A stretch of DNA of 64,000 nucleotides from Telmatactis stephensoni (taxonomy: Eukaryota > Cnidaria > Anthozoa > Actiniaria > Isophelliidae), in the NCBI GenBank assembly GCA_029948255.1, contig JALIZF010000942.1:47925-111924 (forward strand), given 5' to 3'. The position numbers were made by a program, and so were the translations under genes. Shown one piece after another: positions 54,701-64,000 of the stretch. The notes below the pieces were generated by a model that was given only the letters and a program-made list of their open reading frames with translations, did no database searches and was not told the DNA's origin. Numbering within the stretch: position 1 is the first letter of the stretch; each line of letters opens with the position of its first letter.

Positions 54701-57561
54701 AGTTAGGAACATATCCAGTGTAGTAGGGGTACATAACAGCGTTTCTGACGTCAGTATGGTGTAATCCAAGGGCGTGGCCAAACTCGTGGGTAGCGACCCA
54801 TAAGAGGTTTGTACCGGAACTTGTTCCATCAGTGTAGCGTTCATCTTCATCAAAGTGAGCTCGTCCATCGCTGGGGAAGAAAGCATGGGCTAAAACTTTT
54901 CCAGGTCCATCGAATGGATAGGCACATCGTCTTTCGCTGCTTCCACCGTGGCTTTTGCTTCCAAAGCTGTGTAACGAGAAATGAAAGGAAACGATAATCA
55001 GGTATCAGTGATCAATAAACAGGTGCTGGTTCACAATTTAGTGCGTGTCCCTTTTGACGAATACATTCAATTCATATGTAAAAGATTATTCCCATTGCCC
55101 ATGCACCGTCATCACCATCCCACTCCCTCTATTCCGTCCTACAGGTATTTAAAGCGACATTGAGCTATACAGATTAGAGAAAAGTATAAAAGATGATATG
55201 AAAATTGTATGACCACGGGCGTCGAACCGTTAAAGACCCTTCATCACTTCCGGTGATGCTGTACGTTTTTAGTAACGGTTGACGAGCTACACATACACAA
55301 ATTATTCGATCTCGAATGGCTGTTCATCATTACAATCAAAGGCAAAGAAATATTCAGCAAATTCGCCGTGGTAATTTTTCTCAAAACCTGTTAAGCTTTT
55401 CTTCTCAATTCCATTGTTGGTAAACCTGATAAAGGACCAGCTCATGTATGTTCCCAAACACTTAAAATATAACTTGCTATATCGATTTACTAGTAGTACA
55501 GTCTAGAAACACTTTGTTCACGATGAAAATGGATTTTTCCGAATAAAAAATCTAATATTCAAAAGGGCGTTTTTGCTTCAACCTTAAGTCTAGAACGACG
55601 GCAGTGCATCACGGGAAGTGACGAAGTGTCTTTAATCTCCCGCTCAGAAGTTCTCGCACTAACTAACAACGCGATCGTTGCTCCTAGACCCATCAACTAG
55701 ACAATGCACAAGAAAACATAAGCTTTGATAGACGACTTTCAAAAATGGCGGGCTCATTGTTCACCAGAACGAGGCCAGAAAGGCCTCCAAAATCATTATG
55801 ACATCAAATGATTCAGTATATCCTGTAAAATGCACGGAAAATAGGTATTTGAAAAGGAAGAGGAACACATCGTCTTTGATAGCAATAGAGTGTCGCCACG
55901 CTTATTTTCTGGTACTCGTTCTCATGTACTTGGCCGCCATTTTTGAAAGTCGTCTATAGGGCAGCACAAATAATTAAATCATTATTAATAGAATAACTTA
56001 GTCAAATTCATACCTGATCTTAATATCAGCCGATCTTGCATTTGAAGCTCTTGAAAAACTCAACCCTGATGCATCCTGCCAGTGCTGAAAAGCTTTGGCA
56101 AAGATTCTGTCTTGATCAGCTCGGCTTAAGTCGCGTCCATACTCAACAAAGTAGGTCAGGTGTTTCTTACTCCATTTTCTGCCAAGCTTATACCTAAAAA
56201 CGTTTTTGAATTACAGATCTAAATAGCTAAATATCTGAGTCTTAGTCTAAACCTAAGGTCTTTACATAAACAGCGGCAAATGTTTAGTTCTCGCCAAAAG
56301 ACATCACTAAAAACTGCCATACAGTCCCAGAATAGGGTGGGGTGGGGTGGGGGTGTTGCGGGAGGGAAATGTTGCCTTTTATGAACTTTGGCACCTTTTT
56401 CAAAAGTTTATTGGGATAAGGATTTCACCAATTGTAGAATTCATAGAATGGTGGTAGGATGCGTTTGATGTGTTTGGATGCGTTTTACAATATTTTCGGA
56501 TGAGACTTTAACAAGAAGACCGGGACAAGAATCTATGCACGTTAACATGATTTTTTCTTACAGGATGTATGTCTTTTCGTCTCAGGCTAAAACTTTCCCG
56601 TAACGATCTCAGCCGGCATGCACGAAATCACCCACATAAATGTATCGTTATTAGAAAGGGCTGTCATTTTCTACGAAAGACAGAACAGCCCGCGGGGCCT
56701 AGCGTTTCTCCCTAAATGGTATATTTGGTATAAATGGTAAATGACATGGAAGGGTAAGATTTTGGACCTCCAGACGGAGACTCTCTCGCCCAACCTCATT
56801 TATCAATAACCCGGGCTCACTGTTTGTTTTGTTAGGTATCGATATGCAATAACCAATCAAAGGAAATTTGTAACACCGTGAAAAAAGAGAAATATACTTA
56901 ACTTTACTGACGTTTCGAGCTTTCGCCCTTCGTCGGAGTAAAAGGCTTTACTCCGACGAAGGGCCAAAGTTCGAAACGTCAGTAAAGTTAAGTATATTTC
57001 TCTTTTTTTCACGGTGTTAAAGATTCCTTTTATTGGTTATTGTATTTATTACACACCGACGCAGCCTATACTAGTTTACTCGCTAGTTTCCATTTATGTG
57101 AAGCAAATAGCCAAAAATACGATGCTCAATAACAAAGGGCGTTGGCTTCCTTTTAACACACCACTAGCCTCAGCTCGCTCATGATTTACCTTCGAATACG
57201 TGTTCCATCGTCGTCAACATCAGGCATTCCACATCTTGGTTTCTTCATTTGACGCACAGTGGCCTCATCAACTTCACCAGTAACTGGAAGACCAGCAAAC
57301 CTTTGGAAGTTCTCAATGGCGGTTTTAACGTCGTGGTTTCCAGATCGTGATGGTGAGATGTAGTGGTACTGGCTAAGGTAATTCTGTGAAAAGAAAAAGA
57401 AATAAGAAAAATACAAGGAAATGGAATAAAAAAATATAGGGAAAAAATGTTCCAGAAACCTTAACACTTACCAACGCCATTGACTCATCATCGTCTTCTG
57501 CAAAAGCAACAGCCACGAAGGCCAACAAACCTAACAAACCTAACAAACCTAGAGACCTCAT
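51763..57561 (-). CDS. Secreted matrix metalloproteinase with two ShKT domains, 345 aa
   Basis: Tandem paralogue of the 45542-48633 gene, same predicted job. Exons: 57561-57472, 57383-57190, 56193-56014, 54966-54656, 53823-53794, 53116-52985, 51863-51763; all GT/AG and in phase (1038 bases with stop). Signal peptide is longer by one GLL repeat (about 1-21). Cysteine switch PRCGMPDV has Cys81; RIRR site 92-95; zinc motif [11 protein letters not shown] (215-225); Met-turn follows. The linker exon is only 30 bases (PPGGGGGGG). Exon 6 encodes a first ShKT domain (Cys270, 277, 284, 294, 298, 301) plus a Gly/Ser spacer; exon 7 encodes the second (Cys314, 321, 328, 338, 342, 345) and the stop. Both ShKT exons start and end in the same phase, so exon duplication explains the second domain. 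Exons 2 and intron 1 are nearly identical to the other gene. No hemopexin domain. Confidence 0.95.
52038..52342 (+). mobile_element. tRNA-derived SINE, family A (best copy)
   Basis: GGGTGGCATGGTTGGCCGAGCGGTTAGAGCG (A box) resembles a tRNA-Leu/Ser head; GGTCTGGGTTCGAGTCCC is the B box. The body has TTGAGTTTGTTTGATGTGTTG, ACCATGCCACGAGGG, TTTTTCCTCCCTCAGC, and the 3' end GTGCGCAAGCGCTAGAAGACTTGG, CACTTAAATAAACAGTTATT. It is in intron 6 of the two-ShKT metalloproteinase. Confidence 0.93.
54165..54482. mobile_element. Fold-back element with 120-bp arms
   Basis: TTAGGGCTCTATCAATGCC, AAAGAGCATGTCAAACTTAG and TCACTGAAAGTTT on the left return as AAACTTTCAGTGATTAC, CTAAGTTTGACATGCTCTTT and GGCATTCATAGAACCCTAA on the right, with moderate divergence. 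In metalloproteinase intron 4. Confidence 0.85.
55232..55636. mobile_element. Inverted-repeat element (TAAAGAC..TTCATCACTTCC)
   Basis: TTAAAGACCCTTCATCACTTCCGGTGATGC and its diverged complement GCATCACGGGAAGTGACGAAGTGTCTTTAA bound about 400 bases, a typical size for a non-autonomous element. In metalloproteinase intron 3. Confidence 0.65.
55728..55958. mobile_element. 231-bp inverted-repeat element (TAGACGACTTTCAAAAATGGCGG)
   Basis: ATAGACGACTTTCAAAAATGGCGG and its complement CCGCCATTTTTGAAAGTCGTCTAT are the two ends; no coding frame inside. In metalloproteinase intron 3. Confidence 0.88.
56847..57042. mobile_element. 196-bp near-perfect fold-back element
   Basis: Outer arms CAATAACCAATCAAAGGAA and TTCCTTTTATTGGTTATTG are imperfect; inner arms ACACCGTGAAAAAAGAGAAATATACTTAACTTTACTGACGTTTCGA-type sequence and its complement are almost exact, down to CTTCGTCGGAGTAAA|AGGC|TTTACTCCGACGAAG. 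In metalloproteinase intron 2. Confidence 0.93.
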
Positions 57562-57745
57562 GATTAATAGATGTCGTGCTGGACACAAGCGTAGGAATAG
57601 AGGTATTCATTCCGCTTTTAAAGGTCATGAGGTTCTTCAGGTAAACATTTTGTCCTGGCCAACTGTATTTGAACAGACATGACCTTGGAAAATTGAAAAC
57701 AACTTTGTGAAGTCAGCTGAACGGGTGTAATTTGGTTTTTAATGA
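57562..57745 (-). promoter_or_regulatory. Metalloproteinase promoter region (copy 2)
   Basis: TATA-like TTTTAAA at 57616-57622, about 55 bases before the ATG, the same spacing as in the paralogue. Block 57646-57745 (AACTGTATTTGAACAGACA, CCTTGGAAAATTGAAAA, GTCAGCTGAA) matches 48730-48825. Confidence 0.6.
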
Positions 57746-57784
57746 GATTGTTGCAAAGAAAAGATTGACGCTTGCGATTGAAAT

Positions 57785-57985
57785 TGTGCACTATTCCTGA
57801 CTATTTTAAAATATACACTATTATTGTGCACTATTTTAAAATATACACTATTATATTGCACTATTTTAAAACATGCACTATTATCGTGCACTATTTTAAA
57901 ACATGCACTATTATCATGTACTGTTTTAAAATGGACTATTAACATGCACATATCATCATGCACTATTAACATGCACTATTAAACT
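57785..57985. repeat. 30-bp tandem repeat (CACTATTTTAAAA..CACTATTAT)
   Basis: CTATTTTAAA recurs at 57801, 57831, 57861 and 57891 (period exactly 30), then the array decays. AT-rich, about six units. Confidence 0.93.
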
Positions 57986-58044
57986 ACTATCATTACCTTT
58001 ACAATTCTCGAAATGTATGATGAATATTTTTGGTGTCCGTGCCT

Positions 58045-58260
58045 ATTGCCTCAGGGTTGGATCCAGGATTTTCAGGGAGGGTTGCACCCAGGAGTATTTT
58101 TTCAGGGTGGAGCTGTGTTATAAAAATTGGAAACTATCCAGAGGATATTTTGGAAAAAAATAGAGAAGAAAAGGGCCCAAAGTCATCTCAGGAGGGGGTG
58201 CGCACCCCCTGCACCCCTCCCCTGGAATCCCCCCTGTTGCCTGGGGAACACTGGCAATGC
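58045..58260. mobile_element. Degenerate element with GGATCCAGGATTTTCAGGGAGGG
   Basis: TTGGATCCAGGATT..GGGAGGG, GGGGGTGCGCACCCCCTGC and CTGGAATCCCCCCTG resemble the elements at 61980-62135 (GGATTTAGGAGAGG, GGTGCGCACGCCC, CACCCCCTCCTAAAGTTAATCCTGG) and 22655-22880. It is a dispersed non-autonomous family, each copy diverged. Confidence 0.6.
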
Positions 58261-58371
58261 AACACGTAACGTTCTCAATGTCCTGGACAACTGTGTTTAG
58301 ACACACAAGGTCTGAACAAATAAAGAATACAACTGTATAGGATCAGGTTTTCTGTGCCAAATGACCTCGAT

Positions 58372-58680
58372 TCAATATACACCTATTTCAAAAAAGGTTG
58401 TCACCGCTAAGAGCGATAGGCGATAGGTAATAGGTCATTCCAAGACCGCAAAGCACTATTGATTTCTTAATTAAGCCATCCTAAATCTTTCTTTACACTC
58501 TTCTATCAAATATTTGGCTATTCATATGTAAATCAATTAGAAATCAATAGTGCTTTGCGGTCTTGGAATGACCTATTACCTATCGCCTATCGCTCTTAGC
58601 GGTGACAACCTTTTTTGAAATAGGTGTATATTTAAGCAATAAACGATTGATTTCCGTGGTTTATCGGGGAAATAAACCAT
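58372..58680. mobile_element. Fold-back element with 95-bp near-perfect arms
   Basis: From ATATACACCTATTTCAAAAAAGG, CACCGCTAAGAGCGATAGG, GGTCATTCCAAGACCGCAAAG to TCAATAGTGCTTTGCGGTC and the matching complements; loop about 75 bases. It is followed by AATAAACGATTGATTTCCGTGG and GGGGAAATAAACCA. Its right 218 bases (58461-58678) recur at 60507-60724. Confidence 0.93.
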
Positions 58681-59382
58681 GTAGTTGATATGGAATATTA
58701 ATTGCGAGTGCGAAGCGCGAGCCGCTCAGCGCATACGTTTTGGAGTGTACATTTCAAAGATACCTAAGAATTGACGGCTCGCTCGATACATGTCAGCTTA
58801 GAACTGAAACAGTGCACTTTTTACACTAAATTCTGTAGCAATGTGTTATATATACGACATCTGAATATTGTATTCATTTAATATTTAAAACTTTAAATTT
58901 AAAAATTCAAAAATTGAAAAACCGTTGAAAAATTATTGGGGGGGCGAGCGAGCGCCCCCATTGCCCCTCCCCTTGCTATGGCCCTGGTACACAAATACTT
59001 TACGGAGAAGTGAAAGTTTACACAGATTAATGTGGTGCCTATGAGGGCAGTCTGAATCATCCTTCACTACTGCTTGTGTAATTTTGTCACAGGCATGCCA
59101 GACAAAAGTCTTGACCATGAATTTGAGCAATAGGCTATGAACTCTGCCTCTGGTTTTTGTAGCCTATCAACCAATACCCAGTCAAGATTTTTGTTTGTCA
59201 GGGCAAGTAATGATGTAAATAGTGATAATGTCAACTGTAAAGATGTTTGTACATTCAAATCTGTACAATTCTAAACACAAAGAGCACAGTAAGACACCTT
59301 ATTGATGGGCTTTTGGATTGCAAAAAAGGGTCATTGCAAGAATAACCAAACTGTCAATCTCAAATCAAAATTGAAATTAGGC
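58681..59382. other. Non-coding stretch
   Basis: No gene seen. 58930-58985 has GGGGGGGCGAGCGAGCGCCCCC and GCCCCTCCCCTTGCTATGGCCCTGG, probably the end of a transposon relic. The rest is AT-rich. Confidence 0.4.
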
Positions 59383-59672
59383 CTAGTTTCCACTAGTCAC
59401 ACACATATACAGTAAGCACAAACACAGACTCAATAGCACACTGTTCATTAGCTGTACAGTAGTTGTCTGCTTCCACACCTTTCTGATAAATACACTACTA
59501 AGTCTGTGTATGTTCTGCAAAGCTTGTAAGTTGCTCTTTGCGTCGATCAGATTTTTTTCCAATGACTTTTTCTCTTGACTCATTTTATGATAGCTCACCG
59601 TTAAGTCGTTCAGATCTGTGTATGCTCGTTGGAGATGACTCGTCATAATATCCAGATCTGGGATGTAGTTCT
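59383..59672 (-). CDS. Candidate last exon: coiled coil plus C-terminal membrane anchor
   Basis: From an acceptor (ATGCAG|AGAAC) the frame reads 96 codons to a stop. It starts ENYIPDLDIMTSHLQRAY, continues with charged heptads (SQEKKSLEKNLIDAKSNL) and ends with a hydrophobic stretch (SVLLSLCLCLLYMCV) and five more residues. This has the shape of a tail-anchored coiled-coil protein. A second reading uses the donor GACTTAACG|GTGAGC in another frame (ELHPRSGYYDESS..), so the exon could instead be internal. I found no partner exon with matching phase (one base carried over) and cannot name the family. Confidence 0.35.
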
Positions 59673-60500
59673 CTGCATGATAAACAGGAAAAATGTTATG
59701 TTAAGTTACATGCAACATTGCACGTTTGGACTTAACTACGTTCCATATCACAATTATACGAGCAAAGCTAAATGCAAAGCAAGGGAAAGTCCCGACGTAT
59801 GGGAAATCACCTACATAGAATAAGAAATACAAAAGATAATCCCATATATATAAATGTATTTAAATGTCAAAATCACGAATTCCGCCGGTGATAACTTAAG
59901 TTGCTATAACTGACCTACAAGTAAACAGGAATATCGCAGAACAAAATGCTAACTCTTTGGTTCATTTAACCCAAACAATTAATACGACAACGACATGATG
60001 TCATATTTCCGAATTTGAGTATTGTTAACATATTACTAAGTCTGAGAATATCGCTTGAGTAAGTATTAGTACTATTAAAATTGAGTAATGGCCCCGCAAT
60101 TCCTGAAACCCTCCTTTTACACAGTTTTGGAGAGTGCATGACAGTTTTGGAGTTTGCCAACCAGTTTTTCTAGTTTTGGAGAATGCGTGACTAGGTCAGT
60201 GCTATACTTGAAATGAACTTATAACTTCCGCGTCGCAAATTCAAACTGGAGCTATATTCCTATTCACTTTATTCAGTTTTTTTTTTCATCTTCCTTCGCT
60301 TTCATTCATTTCTCACTTTTTAGAAGTATAAGTGAAAAGCAGAGAAAGAACTTGCGTGCATAAACTATGCATAAAACTACGCAAAGAAGAGAAAAAGTAA
60401 AATAAGAATGCGAGTACGACTTCACCATCAACATAAAGAATACTAAATCAAATAAAGCCTTCAAGTGAAAAATTACCTTCCTGTACAATTCTTTATCAAG
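59673..60500. other. Non-coding or intronic stretch
   Basis: No clear exon. A short open stretch ending at a donor (TTGTACAGGAAG|GTAATT near 60476, minus strand) could be exon-like, but the repeat at 60507 begins right beside it and its phase does not fit the 59383-59672 exon. Confidence 0.35.
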
Positions 60501-60506
60501 CGTGAT

Positions 60507-60860
60507 TTCTTAATTAAGCCATCCTAAATCTTTCTTTACACTCTTCTATCAAATATTTGGCTATTCATATGTAAATCAATTAGAAATCAATAGTGCTTTG
60601 CGGTCTTGGAATGACCTATTACCTATCGCCTATCGCTCTTAGCGGTGACAACCTTTTTTGAAATAGGTGTATATTTAAGCAATAAACGATTGATTTCCGT
60701 GGTTTATCGGGGAAATAAACCACGCGGGATGTTGGGAGAACACGAGAAAAGGCCTAAAAAATCACGAGCCGTAGGCCTTTTCGAGTGTTCTCCCAACATC
60801 CCAAGTGGTTTATTTCCCCGATAAACCACGGAAATCTATCGTTTATTGCTTTTATAATAT
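60507..60860. mobile_element. Composite of a truncated fold-back copy and a palindrome
   Basis: 60507-60724 is a near-identical copy of 58461-58678 without that element's left arm. It runs directly into a palindrome: GATTTCCGTGGTTTATCGGG, AAATAAACCAC, GGGATGTTGGGAGAACACGAG and AAAAGGCCTA on the left are mirrored to 60850, centre near 60765. So the CCGTGGTTTATC motif is shared by both parts. Confidence 0.88.
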
Positions 60861-61050
60861 AGCGGAAAATAATTATAAGCAAAAAACTAACATTTAAAAC
60901 CAAATTTCGCAGATGAAAATATCAATTCTCCTAAGAATCATGAGAGAGCCAATAAGATTGCTCATTACTTCGAGATTGAGATACAACGAGCGTTGTGATT
61001 GGCTTGATTTTGAAAATGACGTCATCGACGTCCTTTGCGAAGAGACAAAA

Positions 61051-61106
61051 ATGGCGTTGAAGAAGGTTGACATGAAAGTTATGGACAACAAATTTGCTCT
61101 TTTGAG
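61051..61106 (+). CDS. Weak candidate first exon, unknown protein
   Basis: AAAATGGCG is a good start context; 18 codons plus two bases follow (MALKKVDMKVMDNKF..) to a donor GAG|GTACTT. Upstream are CCAATAAGA and TGACGTCATCGACGTC, a CRE-like site, within 100 bases. I found no second exon, so this may be chance. Confidence 0.15.
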
Positions 61107-62585
61107 GTACTTTTCTTTACTTTCTTGTGTCTAAGCATACATGTTTTCACTGAAAAAAATTTTTTCTTGTATGTGCAAAAATTTTTAAGCGGATTAAGTC
61201 CTTTTTACAGACTTTTTTAAGCTTTAAAGCTTTGCCGTAATTTCGATGCTCTGAAAGTGAATGCTTTGAAGCATAAATTTGCCTTTTTACTCCTCGTGTT
61301 TTTATTGGCTTATTTGTACATGTGTACGTTTTGTTCACAGAAAAAAATATGTCAGAATTGCAGATATTTCAAAGGCAATTGAGTAAATTTAACGGCCTTC
61401 AACTATCACTTGTATAAAGTTTGAGAGTTTTTCCACGCTGTTGCTCTCTTGCTTGTTGTCATCAAAGCTGTAATAACAGTCTGCTGAATTGAAAGGAACT
61501 ATATTTTATCAAGGAAAGTAACTTGTTAATACAAATATTGTTAATAAACTTATTGTTCTTATAATACTGCCTGAATTTTTGAGTTATTTGTTTTGTGAAA
61601 AACTATCCAAAGTTTCATACACGATTTCAGGTTTGCTCTAGCTTATCAGTCGCTTTTCATTGCAAAACATCAGGTTCTAGTGAAAGTCGTGAACTGTGAC
61701 TTGCTAATATATCAGAAAACAATAAAAAACGTATTTTATATTGAACATTCTTTTGGTTTTTATCTTTTTTTTTACGGCAGAAAGAAGTGTTGAGCCGTGC
61801 CTGTGGTTTATGGGGGAAATATACCACGGGTTTCAAGCGCTTTTTAGCCAATCAGAGCGCTCGTTAGAAAAAAGCTATATTATAAATGAGTATATTAAAG
61901 TGTGTTATCGTTTGATTAAAAACCAACAGTAGCATTTCAACTACAGAACTAAGTACACGAGGAAAGTTAAGTGATTGAACAGGGGCGGATTTAGGAGAGG
62001 GGTGTAGAGGGTGCGCACGCCCTCCTGAGACGACTTTAAGTCTTTTTTCTCAATCTTACTAAAACATCCTCTGTGCAGTTTCCAATTTATATGATGGTGC
62101 ACCCCCTCCTAAAGTTAATCCTGGATTCGCTCCTGTTGAAGGCACAGCTCAAGTTGAATCAACTCGTAAAAAGCTGACATTATAGAGTCGTTACATTGAG
62201 GCTAGGAGCAAGGTAACAAGCCCAGTAGAATGCCAGGGTACGTACCTAGCAAAAGAGCTTTTCCGTAACACGTTAGCTGCGTGATCCGTGAATAGATCCA
62301 CGCATGATACGTGAGTTGATCGTTAATCTTGATCTCTAAGATGTTTCAGCGTGAAAATGTGCTGCGTGATCATTATTTCCTCTTTGCAAACCTAATATGC
62401 TAGTATAATATCATCTGAATTGATGTTTGTGCTTTAATGAAATTGACTAGATTTGTTTAATGAATACGACACGGCTCTACACAGCTAATTCCACAATGTG
62501 AAGAGGCCATAATCGCAAAATTTGCACAGCTGACGTTATGCGATTATCCAATTATGATCAAGGTCAACGACATCTATTACAACAC
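61107..62585. other. Non-coding stretch at the right end
   Basis: No supported gene. 61795-61835 (GTGGTTTATGGGGGAAATATACCACGG) is another relative of the GTGGTTTATC motif at 58.6 and 60.7 kb. 61980-62135 is the degenerate element described at 58045. 62280-62320 has paired GCGTGATCCGTGA/TCCACGCATGATACG words. Confidence 0.45.
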
Positions 62586-62587
62586 AT

Positions 62588-62822
62588 TTAGGGGGTGTTT
62601 ACATGATACTAGGATCATCCTATAGCAGGCGAATCATCCTACCTGCTATACATTTACTGCATTCTGGTTAGTAGGATTATCCTAGTACCCGAAGTGAAGA
62701 CACAGATTTCCATGTAAACAGAATGAAGTAAATGTATAGCAGGTAGGATGATTCGCCTGCTAGGATGATCCTAGTGCTAAGAATAAAGATGATCCTAGTG
62801 CCATGTAAACACCCCCTTAAAC
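62588..62822. mobile_element. 235-bp inverted-repeat element (TTAGGGGGTGTTTACATG)
   Basis: TTTAGGGGGTGTTTACATGATACTAGGATCATCCTA and CAGGCGAATCATCCTACCTGCTATACATTTACT are mirrored on the right, ending CCATGTAAACACCCCCTTAAA. Typical MITE. Confidence 0.92.
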
Positions 62823-63006
62823 TGATTTCAAATCAGTGGAAAGGCCGTCACCTATTTTCAGTTCAAAACAACCAGGCGTGACTTTACTTTTTTCAGCATG
62901 TTAGGCCAACGCCCACGTTGATGTTTTTGTTTTTGTTTTGTCTTTTAGTTTAGTTTTGTTGTTTTTGCTTTGTTTGTTTTTTTTGGTTGGTTGGTTTCTT
63001 TTTTTT

Positions 63007-63026
63007 TGGGGGGGGGGGGGGGGAGG
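63007..63026. repeat. Run of 16 G
   Basis: Homopolymer 63008-63023 after a T run, bordered by GGTTGGTTGG units. Confidence 0.95.
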
Positions 63027-63299
63027 GTGGTTGGTTGGTTTGTGCAAATTTTTTAAATGTAATGCTCAACATTTACTGGTCCCCTTTACAGAAAACATAA
63101 TTTATACTGCCCTCCCCTCAACACACGTACTCAATATTCATCTCTATTCGTACCAGCCCCAACTACCCTGTAAATCGTGAAAACGACTGAGGCCGTTCAT
63201 GTCAAATTAACTCTCAATAAACCTTTCTGTTGAACTATATCAAAAATATATCGTCTTTTCCTGAATGTATGGATTTACAATTGATCGATATGGGTTTCA

Positions 63300-63976
63300 C
63301 GGGGTATCACCACAGGCTTCCCATGCTCTGTGTTAGTACGGGAGTAGTATGAGTTGGGGTCGTTGGGCTGCTTGTGGTAACGATCTCAACGGTCTTCCAC
63401 ATGTATGAATTGAAGATATTTGATGTTGAAATTTCAAAAATGGCAAATAAATAAAGTTTAATAGTTATTGAACACTTCTAGCGTGGTTGCTTTCCATTTT
63501 GCTGCCGTTTTAGTGGGTTTTGGAGCTTTGAGTTTTGACCCTTCTCTCTTCAGTATTTAAAGGGATGAAAATAGGTCAAAATTGGAAAGTGGTTAATTCC
63601 TAAGTTGACGTCAATTAACGACCAATATAGATAAATATAAAATCTACTATCACAAAAATTCTGCATCTTAATCATATTATCACCAAGAAATTTTGGTTTA
63701 AGATCGAAAAGAACAATAGGCTTGTACTTATGACGTCATAGATACACAATGTAGATGCTAAAATACGTGATAACTTTTTATCTGTACCTTTGGAATTTGA
63801 TGAAAATATATTGCTTGCTGACCATTGGTCACATATAGATACATTGAACCAAGTTTCAAGTCATTTAAAATTTTATCGATTTTCATCCAAGTACCCCTTT
63901 AAATAGCAGCGTCAAAACTCAAAGCTCCCAAAACCCACCAAGCATGGAGCATGGGAAGCCTGTGGGTAAGCGATGC
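63300..63976. mobile_element. Fold-back element at the right edge, about 675 bp
   Basis: ACAGGCTTCCCATGCTC (63313) pairs with GAGCATGGGAAGCCTGT (63945-63962). Further in, TAGTGGGTTTTGGAGCTTTGAGTTTTGAC, then ATTTAAAGGG, is mirrored by CCCTTTAAAT, then GTCAAAACTCAAAGCTCCCAAAACCCACCA. The interior is AT-rich without a coding frame. Confidence 0.85.
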
Positions 63977-64000
63977 CATTTGTTGCATGCAATATTGCAG

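Noticed and set aside
1..64000. CRISPR array, operon or phage-like system
   Set aside because: Spliceosomal introns, SINEs and MITEs show a eukaryotic genome; none of the repeats has spacer-like regular spacing with unique spacers.

Overview
This is a eukaryotic, AT-rich genomic window with small exons, long introns and very dense small repeats. Gene content and repeat style point to a cnidarian, most likely an anthozoan such as a stony coral. The reasons are secreted matrix metalloproteinases carrying C-terminal ShK (ShKT) cysteine domains, an intron-rich RRS1 gene, tRNA-derived SINEs and many short fold-back elements. The species assignment is inference.

All five genes with good support lie on the minus strand. 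(1) At 1831-2015 is the first coding exon of a ceramide synthase; the rest of that gene runs off the left edge. (2) At 9715-20859 is a complete 14-exon RRS1-type ribosome-biogenesis gene (339 aa), with a 593-bp (TTTTG)n tract just upstream of its start codon. (3) At 23211-37819 is a complete nine-exon ionotropic-glutamate-receptor-like channel (510 aa). It has no amino-terminal domain and its pore loop carries TTVGYGD, a potassium-channel selectivity filter; this is the most interesting gene here. (4) At 45542-48633 is a six-exon matrix metalloproteinase (308 aa: signal peptide, cysteine-switch propeptide, zinc catalytic domain, poly-Gly linker, one ShKT domain). (5) At 51763-57561 is its tandem paralogue with seven exons (345 aa), a shorter linker and two ShKT domains. 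The pair share promoter sequence, intron 1 and probably 3' flanking sequence, so the duplication looks fairly recent. All exon junctions were placed by eye on GT/AG sites, and the reading phase closes across every junction of the four complete models.

Two weaker gene candidates are reported: a coiled-coil exon with a possible C-terminal membrane anchor (59383-59672, minus) and possible plus-strand first exons (8534-8767 and 61051-61106).

The rest is repeats: two tRNA-derived SINE families, a LINE 3' tail inserted in a degenerate GTAGTA minisatellite (40.05-41.22 kb), a 528-bp terminal-inverted-repeat element with a 6-bp target duplication (16385-16912), long perfect palindromes (13928-14037; 56847-57042), fold-back elements throughout, a 180-bp tandem repeat (11.9-12.5 kb) and several microsatellites. 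The genes are functionally unrelated: sphingolipid synthesis, ribosome assembly, membrane excitability, and extracellular-matrix proteolysis for the two paralogues. I see no operon-like or cluster logic beyond the metalloproteinase duplication.
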